Assembly (NCBI RefSeq): GCF_004319545.1
Contig: NZ_CP036313.1
Location: 631,501-695,500 of the forward strand
DNA: 64,000 nt
Source of the DNA: Desulfobacter hydrogenophilus
GTDB taxonomy: Bacteria; Desulfobacterota; Desulfobacteria; Desulfobacterales; Desulfobacteraceae
Direction of reading: 5' to 3'
Of this stretch, positions 26,579 to 34,127 are shown in pieces (position 1 is the first letter of the stretch; each line of letters begins with the position of its first letter). Below the pieces are notes generated by a model. It ran no database searches. It was not told where the DNA came from and saw only the letters and a list, made by a program, of their open reading frames with translations. Both the position numbers and the translations under genes were made by a program.

Positions 26579-26656
26579 ATGACCACCCGCAAAACTGGCA
26601 AATTTTATTTTTATTTTGGGTATTATTTTTATACCTGCCTGCCTGTATTGCGCTAA
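26579..26656 (+). CDS. aroG leader peptide, Phe/Tyr-rich
   Basis: A 25-codon frame with an AAAAGG ribosome site starts at ATG 26579 and stops at TAA 26654-26656. Codons 9-18 read FYFYFGYYFY: four Phe and five Tyr codons with a single Gly between them. This is the hallmark of an attenuation leader that measures charged tRNA-Phe and tRNA-Tyr. It precedes a terminator hairpin and the DAHP synthase gene, the entry step of aromatic amino-acid synthesis. The peptide itself probably has no other role. Confidence 0.85.
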   Translation: MTTRKTGKFYFYFGYYFYTCLPVLR

Positions 26657-26706
26657 ATAGATCATTTTTTTTAAAGCCGCAGGCAGACACCGCCTGCGGC
26701 TTTTTT
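26635..26706 (+). promoter_or_regulatory. transcription attenuator of aroG
   Basis: The terminator is a perfect 9-bp stem gccgcaggc (26676-26684) / gcctgcggc (26692-26700) followed by six T residues. A competing antiterminator is possible because ctgcctgc (26635-26642), lying just past the Phe/Tyr codons in the leader, is exactly complementary to gcaggcag (26679-26686), the left arm of the terminator. Stalling at the aromatic codons would leave the former free and break the terminator; reaching the leader stop would cover it. Confidence 0.85.
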
Positions 26707-26748
26707 ATTTGAAGTTTCAGGCGACAAAAGCCCGCGAAAGGAATTGTC

Positions 26749-27798
26749 ATGAAACTGATTAACGATGTAAATGTAGAGTCATTTTTTACCTTAACCTCCC
26801 CGGAAGTCATACGAACAAAACTGCCTGTACCCGAAAAAACGGCTGACAATGTACTTGCCGGCCGCCGGGAGATCCAGAACATCCTGACCGGAGAAGACAA
26901 GCGGCTGATGGTCATTGTAGGCCCCTGCTCCATCCATGACATGGATGCAGCCATGGAGTATGCCCAGAGGATGAAGGTCCTGCGCGAAGAGGTAAAAGAT
27001 AAAATCAGCCTTATTATGCGGGTATATTTTGAAAAGCCCAGGACCACCGTGGGCTGGAAAGGACTGATCAATGATCCCCTCCTGGATTCATCCTATAATA
27101 TGGAAGAAGGTCTTCGAAGGGCCAGATCCCTGTTGATCGACATCAATACATTAGGCCTACCCGCGGCCACGGAAATTTTAGATCCCATCACCCCCCAGTA
27201 CATTGCCGACCTTTTAAGCTGGGTGGCCATTGGTGCACGCACCACAGAGTCCCAGACCCACCGGGAAATGGCCTCGGGATTGTCCATGCCCGTGGGATTC
27301 AAGAACGGTACCGACGGCAACCTGACGTCTGCTGTCAATGCCACCCAGGCCGCAAAAGCACCCCAACATTTTCTGGGTATTGATCCGGCCGGCAAAACAG
27401 CCGTTGTCACCACCCGGGGGAACCGCTTCGGCCACATTGTCCTGCGCGGCGGGGCCTCCCCCAACTACGATCCCGTGTCCGTGGGAAAAGCCCAAGCCCG
27501 GCTCAGGGAAAAGGACCTGTTAGATGCAGTGATCATTGACTGTTCCCATGACAACTCCGGCCAAAAATACACAGGCCAGTCCTTTGTATTTAAAAGCGCC
27601 GTGGATCAAAGACTTGATGACAATGACAGGCTTGTAGGCCTGATGCTGGAAAGCAACCTGTTTGAAGGCAATCAGAAGTGCAAGTGCAATGGGGATGCAG
27701 ATAACCTTAAGTACGGGGTCTCCATCACAGATGAATGCATCTCATGGGAAACCACGGAAAAACTTATCCATTACGCATTTGACAAGCTATCTGCTTAG
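26749..27798 (+). CDS. aroG: 3-deoxy-7-phosphoheptulonate synthase, class I (DAHP synthase)
   Basis: A 349-residue type I-alpha DAHP synthase. It condenses phosphoenolpyruvate and erythrose 4-phosphate, the first step of the shikimate pathway. Signatures are LMVIVGPCSIHDMDAAMEYA (metal-binding Cys), MRVYFEKPRTTVGWKG, IGARTTESQTHREMASGLSMPVGFKNGTDG (arginine and lysine contacts to PEP) and VIIDCSHDNSGQ. The N-terminal extension typical of feedback-inhibited enzymes is present. The ATG at 26749 follows GAAAGGAATTGTC. It stands alone after a leader peptide and attenuator, so its control is both attenuation and probably allosteric inhibition. Confidence 0.95.
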   Translation: MKLINDVNVESFFTLTSPEVIRTKLPVPEKTADNVLAGRREIQNILTGEDKRLMVIVGPCSIHDMDAAMEYAQRMKVLREEVKDKISLIMRVYFEKPRTTVGWKGLINDPLLDSSYNMEEGLRRARSLLIDINTLGLPAATEILDPITPQYIADLLSWVAIGARTTESQTHREMASGLSMPVGFKNGTDGNLTSAVNATQAAKAPQHFLGIDPAGKTAVVTTRGNRFGHIVLRGGASPNYDPVSVGKAQARLREKDLLDAVIIDCSHDNSGQKYTGQSFVFKSAVDQRLDDNDRLVGLMLESNLFEGNQKCKCNGDADNLKYGVSITDECISWETTEKLIHYAFDKLSA

Positions 27799-27828
27799 AA
27801 CCGGTTTAAAACACACCTGCTTGATTTA

Positions 27829-27993
27829 AGGCCCATGATCGGAATAAAACATTCCAAAATATGGTTTAGACTTTTCGTTCGTATTCAAGGCGTGGCAATG
27901 GGAGCAAATTAAATATATGTACCCATTAACACAACGAAGAAGACGGATGAAAAGGCAAACCATATGGAAGGTTTTATTTTAAACTTGGGCCTA
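27829..27993 (+). repeat. dispersed repeat, type B, copy 1 (165 bp)
   Basis: This segment between aroG and the sigma-54 operon is nearly identical, about 158 of 165 positions, to an inverted copy at 63437-63602. A core (caacgaagnaga..gg...aaaaggcaa) is also shared with the type-A repeats, so A and B may be variants of one family. Short plus-strand frames run through it but no gene is evident. Confidence 0.75.
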
Positions 27994-28009
27994 AGCTTGC
28001 AACCATAAT

Positions 28010-28096
28010 CTTCAGGGCTGGATACCTCCCCCAACAGCCCCGAAGATTTCACCTTTGCGCCCACACTGTCGCATCTTCAGTACAGTGTCGCTTTTT
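28010..28096 (+). terminator. tandem hairpins, the second a rho-independent terminator
   Basis: The first hairpin pairs cttcagggctg (28010-28020) with cagccccgaag (28035-28045), one mismatch. The second pairs acactgt (28063-28069) with acagtgt (28082-28088) and is followed by cg and a run of six T residues. It shields the downstream sigma-54 promoter from read-through. Confidence 0.6.
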
Positions 28097-28199
28097 TGCA
28101 CCTATCCCTTGATCCTCTTTTTTTACAAGCCCCTTGCCAAAGAGAAAATCTGCCTTATTTTTCAGTCCATTGCATATAAGTTCAATATTAACCATACAA

Positions 28200-28215
28200 T
28201 GGCACGCGCTTTGCT
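28200..28215 (+). promoter_or_regulatory. sigma-54 (-24/-12) promoter of the ORP-like operon
   Basis: TGGCACGCGCTTTGCT matches the consensus TGGCACG-N4-TTGCT at every fixed position. It lies 72 bases before the first gene of the MinD/NifX operon. Expression would need an enhancer-binding protein. Confidence 0.82.
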
Positions 28216-28287
28216 ATGTTTTAACCCGAAGATTCCAGGACCAGGAATCTTAGCAATTTGGATTTAACGAGACTGGAGATATATAAA

Positions 28288-28671
28288 ATGAAACAGGCGG
28301 TATTTGTAAGCAGGGACAAAGCTCAGTTTAAGGAACTTGAACAGATGTTGGAACAACACAGCATTGAAATCAAATGGTGCGCAACCGGCAAAGAACTTTT
28401 ATCCCTGATGACCAATACCCCTAAAGGGCAGTGGATTGATCTGGTAATTATGGAAGAAAACCTGCCGGACATGAATGCCAAAGCCCTGGTGGAGGCCGTC
28501 ACCACTCAGAGCCCCATGACCAATTGTGCGATTTCCGGGACCATGGATAAAAAGCAGTTCCATGATGTCTATGAAGGATACGGCGTGCTGATGCAGCTGT
28601 CTGTTCAACCGGAACAGGATGATGCCAGAAACCTGGAAGACCAATTAAAAAAGATCAGGTTGCTGGGGTAA
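28288..28671 (+). CDS. receiver-like hypothetical protein, first gene of ORP-like operon
   Basis: A 127-residue protein with the alternating strand/helix pattern of a CheY-like receiver: AVFVSRDKAQFKELEQML, then WIDLVIMEENLPDMNAKALV where E rather than D stands at the usual phosphorylation position. It is therefore probably a pseudo-receiver. The ATG at 28288 has CTGGAGAT upstream. It is the first gene after the sigma-54 promoter and lies 34 bp before the first MinD-type ATPase gene. A role in that complex is inferred from position only. Confidence 0.65.
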   Translation: MKQAVFVSRDKAQFKELEQMLEQHSIEIKWCATGKELLSLMTNTPKGQWIDLVIMEENLPDMNAKALVEAVTTQSPMTNCAISGTMDKKQFHDVYEGYGVLMQLSVQPEQDDARNLEDQLKKIRLLG

Positions 28672-28705
28672 TGGGAAACACCCTGACGGCAAGGAGATAA
28701 ATTAT

Positions 28706-29566
28706 ATGATTATCAGCATAGCAAGCGGTAAAGGCGGCACAGGCAAAACCACTGTAGCCACCAATCTTTGCGCAAGCCTTGATGCAGACCTCATGCTTCT
28801 AGACTGCGATGTGGAAGAACCCAATGCCCATCTTTTTCTGAATCCAAACTTCACTGGAAAAGAAAAGGTCAATGCCCCTGTACCTAAAGTGGACTTGAGC
28901 CTTTGCACCTATTGCAAAAAATGCATGGAGATCTGCCGGTACGGCGCAATTGCGGTGGCCGGGGAAACGGTAATTACCTTTCCGGAACTCTGCCACTCTT
29001 GTGGTGGCTGCACGGTTGTCTGTCCGGAAAAAGCCATCACTGAAATAGACCGGTTCATCGGCACGGTGGAAACAGGCAGCCTGAACCTTCCCAAAACCCC
29101 GTCATTCGGCCGGGGGCTTCTGGATATCGGCCAAGTTATGGCACCACCGGTCATCAGACAGGTTCGGAAACTTGAAAAAGAAAAAAATCTCACCATTATA
29201 GATGCCCCGCCGGGCACCTCCTGTCCCGTGATTGCCTCCATGAAAGGAACGGATTTTGTGGTTCTGGTCACCGAGCCCACGCCCTTTGGCCTGCATGATC
29301 TGACCCTGGCCGTGGAAGCGGTCAAATTGTTAGACATTCCCTGTGGTCTTGTGATCAACCGGGCAGGTATTGGCAATGATGATGTTAAAAAATATGCCCA
29401 GAATGAAAACATACCGGTTTTACTTGAAATTCCCTTTGACAAGCAAATTGCTTCTGCCTACTCAAAGGGCGAACTGCTTGTCCAGGCTTTGCCTGAATAC
29501 AAAGATATTTTTAAACGTCTGTACACATCCATTGAAGCGATTGTGAACCGGAAAGGGGATGCCTGA
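28706..29566 (+). CDS. MinD/Mrp-type P-loop ATPase with inserted ferredoxin domain (1)
   Basis: A 286-residue ATPase. The deviant Walker A is SGKGGTGKTTVATN at the N-terminus. An inserted two-cluster ferredoxin domain lies at about residues 63-115, with CTYCKKCMEIC and CHSCGGCTVVCPEKA providing ligands for two [4Fe-4S] clusters. The switch motif IIDAPPGTSCPV follows. Paired genes of this type with NifX/MTH1175 proteins make up the sigma-54-controlled orange-protein (ORP) operons described in Desulfovibrio. Its stop overlaps the start of the second copy (TGATG). Confidence 0.88.
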   Translation: MIISIASGKGGTGKTTVATNLCASLDADLMLLDCDVEEPNAHLFLNPNFTGKEKVNAPVPKVDLSLCTYCKKCMEICRYGAIAVAGETVITFPELCHSCGGCTVVCPEKAITEIDRFIGTVETGSLNLPKTPSFGRGLLDIGQVMAPPVIRQVRKLEKEKNLTIIDAPPGTSCPVIASMKGTDFVVLVTEPTPFGLHDLTLAVEAVKLLDIPCGLVINRAGIGNDDVKKYAQNENIPVLLEIPFDKQIASAYSKGELLVQALPEYKDIFKRLYTSIEAIVNRKGDA

Positions 29567-30465
29567 TGAAAGAACTTGTGATTTTAAGCGGCAAAGGCGG
29601 AACCGGAAAAACCAGTTTAACAGCAGCATTTGCAAGCCTTGCCGAAAATATGATGCTTTGTGACGCAGACGTGGATGCAGCAGACCTGCACCTTATTATG
29701 GACCCGGACATTCAAGAAACCCATGATTTTGCAGGCGGCTATGAGGCAAAAATTATCCCTGACGCCTGCACCGGCTGTGGCCTGTGTATGGAACTTTGCA
29801 GGTTTGACGCAGTTAAACCGGTTCAAGGCGCAGAAATCTTTTATATTGACGGCCTTGACTGTGAAGGTTGCGGGGTCTGCGCAGATCTATGTCCTGAATC
29901 TGCCATTACCTTTGAAGAAAAAATCTGTGGACAATGGTTTGCGTCGAAAACCCGGTTCGGGGACATGATCCATGCCCGCTTAGGCATTGCAGAAGACAAC
30001 TCAGGCCGATTGGTGGCCCTGGTCAGAGATGAGGCCAGAAAACGCGTAATTGCGAACCGCATTGACCTCTTGCTCACAGACGGCCCTCCGGGTATTGGAT
30101 GTCCGGTTATTGCCTCCATCGGGCATGCCAATGCCGTTCTCATCGTCACAGAACCCACGGTTTCAGGCATCCATGATATGGAACGTGTGGCCCAGTTGGC
30201 AGCCCATTTTAAAATGCCGGCCATGGTCTGCATCAACAAATACGATTTAAACCCGGATCAGGCCCAAGCCATTGAAGCCATTGCCGAAAAAAGAAATATG
30301 GTATTTGTGGGAAAACTCCCCTTTGACCCGGCATTCACAAAGGCCATGGTCCAGGGAAAATCCATCATGGAAACCCATGCTGACAGTCCTGCCGCAACAC
30401 AAATCAAACAGATCTGGAACCGGGTCATGGCACACCCGGCCATGAAGATGGACAGACTGTGCTGA
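29566..30465 (+). CDS. MinD/Mrp-type P-loop ATPase with inserted ferredoxin domain (2)
   Basis: A 299-residue paralogue of the preceding protein. Walker A is SGKGGTGKTSLTAAF; the ferredoxin insert has CTGCGLCMELC and CEGCGVCADLCPESA; the switch motif is LTDGPPGIGCPV. The two ATPases probably work as a heterodimer, as suggested for their Desulfovibrio counterparts. It is translationally coupled to the first gene (one-base overlap). A short AT-rich gap with a GGAG site separates it from the NifX-type genes. Confidence 0.88.
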   Translation: MKELVILSGKGGTGKTSLTAAFASLAENMMLCDADVDAADLHLIMDPDIQETHDFAGGYEAKIIPDACTGCGLCMELCRFDAVKPVQGAEIFYIDGLDCEGCGVCADLCPESAITFEEKICGQWFASKTRFGDMIHARLGIAEDNSGRLVALVRDEARKRVIANRIDLLLTDGPPGIGCPVIASIGHANAVLIVTEPTVSGIHDMERVAQLAAHFKMPAMVCINKYDLNPDQAQAIEAIAEKRNMVFVGKLPFDPAFTKAMVQGKSIMETHADSPAATQIKQIWNRVMAHPAMKMDRLC

Positions 30466-30532
30466 CCATAACCCAATAAAAAATAATATGTTTAAGGTTT
30501 AATATACACAAGTAAAGGAGTAAGTAAAAATT

Positions 30533-30913
30533 ATGGAAAACGGTAGAATTGCAATCCCCTCCAACGGTGAAGGAGGACTTTCCGGTACCCGTGCAGGCCA
30601 TTTCGGACATTGCGACGTATTTACCTTTGTGGATGTCAAGGATGGAAAAATTGAAAAGGTATCCACCACTGCCAACCAGGAGCATGCCCAAGGCGGCTGC
30701 ATGGTACCTGTAAACCTTCTGGCCGAGCACCGGGTGAATGCCCTGATCGTTGGCGGCATCGGCATGCGGCCGCTCATGGGCTTCCGCCAGGTGGGCATTG
30801 ATGTGTATCATGATGACCAGCGCCCGGATATTGAGCCTGTGGTCATGGATCTGATTGCCGACAAACTGGAGCAAATCAGGAATGATCAGGTTTGTGGCGG
30901 TGGCGCACAATAA
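30533..30913 (+). CDS. NifX/NafY-family (dinitrogenase Fe-Mo cofactor-binding-like) protein
   Basis: A 126-residue protein of the NifX/VnfX/MTH1175 fold: RIAIPSNGEGGLSGTRAGHFGHCDVFTFVDV, then HAQGGCMVPVNLLAEHRVNALIVGGIGMRPLMGF. This family binds metal-sulfur clusters, and the Desulfovibrio orange protein carries a Mo-Cu cluster in such a domain. No nitrogenase genes are nearby, so a nitrogen-fixation role is not implied. It follows the ATPase pair and is 18 bp before a paralogue. Confidence 0.85.
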   Translation: MENGRIAIPSNGEGGLSGTRAGHFGHCDVFTFVDVKDGKIEKVSTTANQEHAQGGCMVPVNLLAEHRVNALIVGGIGMRPLMGFRQVGIDVYHDDQRPDIEPVVMDLIADKLEQIRNDQVCGGGAQ

Positions 30914-30931
30914 CACGTTTAGGATAAAACA

Positions 30932-31291
30932 ATGAAAATAGCTATCACATCAACAGGCAAAGACCTTGATGCCCAGGTGGACCCCAGATTCGGCAGAGCT
31001 GCCTACATCATTGTGGTGGACACAGACACCCTGGATTTTGAGGCCATTGACAACTCTGAAAATAAAAACGCCTTTAAAGGTGCCGGCATTACTGCGGCCT
31101 CATCGGTCTGTGACAAAGGCGCACAGGTATTGATCACAGGGTTCTGCGGACCCAATGCATTCAAGACCCTTAACAGCGCAGGCGTAAAAGTAGCAAATGA
31201 CGCCTCAGGCACGATCAGGGATACGATTGAAGACTATAAAGCCGGTAAATTCACATTTGCCGACGACGCAAACGCCGAAGGACACTGGTAG
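30932..31291 (+). CDS. NifX-family protein, orange-protein-like
   Basis: A 119-residue protein of the same fold, closer to the MTH1175/ORP type: MKIAITSTGKDLDAQVDPRFGRAAYIIVVDTD, a central AGITAASSVCDKGAQVLITGFCGPNAF and an acidic tail. A metal-cluster-binding role is expected from the family. It is probably the functional partner of the two ferredoxin-ATPases upstream. Confidence 0.85.
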   Translation: MKIAITSTGKDLDAQVDPRFGRAAYIIVVDTDTLDFEAIDNSENKNAFKGAGITAASSVCDKGAQVLITGFCGPNAFKTLNSAGVKVANDASGTIRDTIEDYKAGKFTFADDANAEGHW

Positions 31292-31303
31292 AAATTAATA
31301 TGA

Positions 31304-31387
31304 AGCACACCCTGTTTTGGTGGCATCTTTTTACCCCTATCTTACCCCCGTCTCATTTAAAAAGATGTCATCAGCACAGGGTGTGCT
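31304..31387. repeat. long imperfect inverted repeat between NifX-like gene and fmdB
   Basis: Arms of about 30 bases pair agcacaccctgt (31304-31315) with acagggtgtgct (31376-31387) and catcttttt with aaaaagatg, with mismatches between, around a 26-base C-rich loop. It could act as a partial terminator or an mRNA-processing site within the operon. Confidence 0.5.
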
Positions 31388-31419
31388 ATATTTATATTTA
31401 CAGTACCAAAGGAGATATT

Positions 31420-31674
31420 ATGCCTTTATATGACTTTCATTGCCCGGAATGCAACCGGATCGTTGAACTGCTTATGACCAACCGGGATGACCAGGCGGTC
31501 TGTCCTGAATGTGGCTCTACCCGCCTTGAAAAACTCATGGTAGCCCACTCAAGCCTTTCGGGCAAATCCGGCAGTTCCATGCCCGGTCCCAATGACACAG
31601 CGTGCTGTGGCTCCAGGCCCGGTGAAAAAAGCGGATGTGCCGGTCCCGGTTCCTGCTGCGGCAGGACCTTTTAA
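31420..31674 (+). CDS. FmdB-family zinc ribbon protein
   Basis: An 84-residue protein. The N-terminal zinc ribbon has MPLYDFHCPECNR and AVCPECGSTRLEKLM with the two CxxC pairs. The C-terminal tail is rich in Gly, Ser and Cys (DTACCGSRPGEKSGC and GSCCG). FmdB proteins are putative regulators with unclear targets. The ATG at 31420 has a good GGAGATATT ribosome site; a longer frame from 31300 would run through the inverted repeat. The end overlaps a longer frame of the methyltransferase gene. Confidence 0.8.
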   Translation: MPLYDFHCPECNRIVELLMTNRDDQAVCPECGSTRLEKLMVAHSSLSGKSGSSMPGPNDTACCGSRPGEKSGCAGPGSCCGRTF

Positions 31675-31681
31675 GACGATT

Positions 31682-32923
31682 GTGCAAAATCCTTCAGCCT
31701 TTGAAAAACGGATAAAACGCCGTATTTCGGCAAGACCCCATGTTTTTTTCGCCGTATATCCGCCGGGCCTTGGCGGCGTTTGTGAAAAAGAGGTGTTACA
31801 GGTGTCCCAAAAGGCGAGGGAAATATTTTCAGATCACTATAAAATCAGTGATATCAAGGTCCTCCCCGGGGGGATTGAATTCAAAACCCGGCTGAAAACC
31901 GCCTGCCTGGCCAATATTTTGATGGGATCATCCACCCGGATTCTCATGCGTCTTGCATCATTCAAGGCAGACGGTTTCAGGCGGCTTGAAGCACAGGTTA
32001 AAGCCATTGACTGGGAATTGTACCTACCGCACCAGGCCCTGGCCGATATCAGGGTCACCACCCACAAGTCGCGCCTGTATCACTCCACAGCCATTGCCGA
32101 CCGGATCAGGCCCATCGTTCATGACCGGCTATGTTTAAAGGATACGCTCCGGCATCATGACGTCACCGGATCAGCCGGAAGCATTCCCCAGACCTTGATG
32201 GTACGCGGGGAGAATGACAGATTTGAACTCTCTTTGGACATGTCCGGCACACCTTTATACAAACGGGGCATTAAAGAAAAAATTGTCAAAGCACCTTTGC
32301 GTGAGACCCTCGCTTTTGCCATTCTGACCCGGCTGGGCCTATCTGAACAAGACACGCTTGTCGACCCCATGTGCGGCTCCGGCACCTTCAGCCTAGAAGG
32401 TGCCATGATGCAGTGCGCAATGCCCCCAGGGGCATTCAGATCCTTTGCCTTTGAAGCCTGGCCTGGATTTGAGGAAAAAAGTATCACCCATGCCCGTAAT
32501 AAACTGATGGCAGCTGCCTGGGCATGCATGGACGCCGGAGCGCTGCCCCCCATTCCGGCACAAGATCTGGACCGGACAGCCATTGATCACCTGAAACAGA
32601 CCTGCACCCGAGACAAGGTGTTCCAGCGCATCTGTCCCGTCTGTGATGATTTTTTTAACCTGAAGCCCCCACCCATTACAGACAACCAGGGTGTGATCGT
32701 CTTGAATCCGCCCTATGGCATACGCCTGGATCAAAATGATGACATCACAACCTTTTATAAAAAGATCGGGCAAAAATTGACTGCTGATTTCAAAGGATGG
32801 CGGGCAGGAATTATATGCCCGGGCAAAAAAGAATTCCTGGCACTGAACCTGGGCCTGTCAACCATGCCTCTTTTCCATGGCGGACTTGATCTTTATACCG
32901 CCATCGGCGTGATCGGTCGATAA
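31682..32923 (+). CDS. THUMP-domain class I rRNA methyltransferase (RlmL/RlmK N-half type)
   Basis: A protein of about 414 residues. A THUMP-type RNA-binding region comes first, and the Rossmann methyltransferase core contains DTLVDPMCGSGTFSLEGAMM (SAM site) and GVIVLNPPYGIRL, the NPPY motif for N-methylation of a base. E. coli RlmL makes m2G2445 in 23S rRNA; the target here is inferred. The start is uncertain: GTG at 31682 is chosen because the reading frame upstream to ATG 31592 merely mirrors the fmdB tail. It is the last gene before a type-A repeat. Confidence 0.82.
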   Translation: MQNPSAFEKRIKRRISARPHVFFAVYPPGLGGVCEKEVLQVSQKAREIFSDHYKISDIKVLPGGIEFKTRLKTACLANILMGSSTRILMRLASFKADGFRRLEAQVKAIDWELYLPHQALADIRVTTHKSRLYHSTAIADRIRPIVHDRLCLKDTLRHHDVTGSAGSIPQTLMVRGENDRFELSLDMSGTPLYKRGIKEKIVKAPLRETLAFAILTRLGLSEQDTLVDPMCGSGTFSLEGAMMQCAMPPGAFRSFAFEAWPGFEEKSITHARNKLMAAAWACMDAGALPPIPAQDLDRTAIDHLKQTCTRDKVFQRICPVCDDFFNLKPPPITDNQGVIVLNPPYGIRLDQNDDITTFYKKIGQKLTADFKGWRAGIICPGKKEFLALNLGLSTMPLFHGGLDLYTAIGVIGR

Positions 32924-32952
32924 ATCGACCGTGTAATTCCCTTAGTTGGACC

Positions 32953-33018
32953 TTTGATGCAACGAAGTAGATGGGCCAAAAGGCAAGCTATTTCGTTCAA
33001 GTTATTTAATTCGCGGTC
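32953..33018 (-). repeat. dispersed repeat, type A, copy 2
   Basis: Inverted relative to copy 1 at 21694-21757 with roughly 90% identity. It fills the 96-bp gap between the methyltransferase stop and the alpha/beta hydrolase stop and may have a terminator or element-end function. Confidence 0.65.
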
Positions 33019-33019
33019 C

Positions 33020-33778
33020 TTAGTCCAAACTACGAATAAAATTCTCCAAACAAGCAAAATATTCTTCGGCATTAAGCATCATAATGCTGTTGTGATCGCC
33101 TTGATCAAATAGCTTAATGGTTTTACGCTCCGGAGCCCAATCATAAAGCCGCTTACCGTGACTGACATCAACCAAACCATCATTAACCGAGTGCAGCACC
33201 AGCACATCGCCTTTAAATAAAGCGATTTTCTTTTGATGATTAAGCTGCTGATCTACGACGTTGCGTAAAGTAGACAAATCAATATTAAGCTCATCCGGGT
33301 GAACACGTAACAACAACCGCTCAAGAACATCGGCAATAGCACTTTCAAGAACCAACCCGGCAGCATTCGGAAAGCGAGCGGCGGCTTCAAGAGCAAAAAT
33401 CGCACCAACACTACGTCCGAAAAAGATTAAATCCTGCTCTTTGCATTTTAATGCCTCGATAGTTGGCGCGACATCGCTAATCATTTTACCCAATTGTACT
33501 TGACCACTGGATTGCCCATAACCGCGCAGTTCTGCCAACAAACAATTACAGCCCATCTGATTAATCAAGGTAACAAAATCACCTCGCCAGTCATCAACAA
33601 TCTCACCATTACCGTGAAAATGTACTAGGGTTTTCGCCCCGGGATTAATTTCATGATAGCTGCATGCTAGCCTGGCACCATCAACCTCCACCCAAAAAGG
33701 GTCAGCAAAAAATCCCTTACGAGGAAAAAAATAACGCTGCCCAATTAATGAATGATCAAGTATATTATTCATAGACAC
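33020..33778 (-). CDS. alpha/beta-fold hydrolase
   Basis: A 252-residue serine hydrolase. The oxyanion region is VHFHGNGEIVDDW, the nucleophile elbow is FFGRSVGAIFALEAA (GxSxG with Ser), and late Asp and His are in VLHSVNDGLVD and DQGDHNSIM. The substrate is unknown. The gene has more A/T-ending codons than its neighbours (many TTA, CAA and AAT), stands alone, and is bordered by a dispersed repeat, which is compatible with acquisition from elsewhere. Ribosome site GGAGTGTCT precedes the ATG. Confidence 0.82.
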   Translation of the reverse strand: MSMNNILDHSLIGQRYFFPRKGFFADPFWVEVDGARLACSYHEINPGAKTLVHFHGNGEIVDDWRGDFVTLINQMGCNCLLAELRGYGQSSGQVQLGKMISDVAPTIEALKCKEQDLIFFGRSVGAIFALEAAARFPNAAGLVLESAIADVLERLLLRVHPDELNIDLSTLRNVVDQQLNHQKKIALFKGDVLVLHSVNDGLVDVSHGKRLYDWAPERKTIKLFDQGDHNSIMMLNAEEYFACLENFIRSLD

Positions 33779-34127
33779 TCCTTTTGATTAGTGATTAAAT
33801 TATCAAAGCGGGTATGTCAAGGCAATGAAGAATAGGCCCTAATCTGCTCAGAATTTATGATCTAATTTTGCAGACCGGTAAAGTTAGGATTCATTTTGTT
33901 ATATTTTCTTTCATTGGCGTCTTTAATCACCGAAAGTTGAGTTACAAATTTGAATCCTATATGCTATAATAGCTCTGCTGGCTGCCCTGATCCTGCGCCC
34001 GGGCTCTCCACAATAAAGAGTGAAAGTAACACACGGGTTTAACGAACGTGTGCTTTCTTATGCAAAATATGACTTTTTTAGGTGGTATCAAAAAACGTAT
34101 TTCAAGGAGAATAATCCGATTTAAACA
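33779..34127. other. intergenic region, no gene seen
   Basis: About 350 bp between the leftward hydrolase and the rightward YdjM-like gene. It is AT-rich and contains only overlapping short frames without ribosome sites. It should contain both promoters, but none is convincing. Confidence 0.45.

Noticed and set aside
28055..28267. 70-codon plus-strand gene before the ORP-like operon
   Set aside because: It would include the terminator hairpin and the sigma-54 promoter, so it is not coding.
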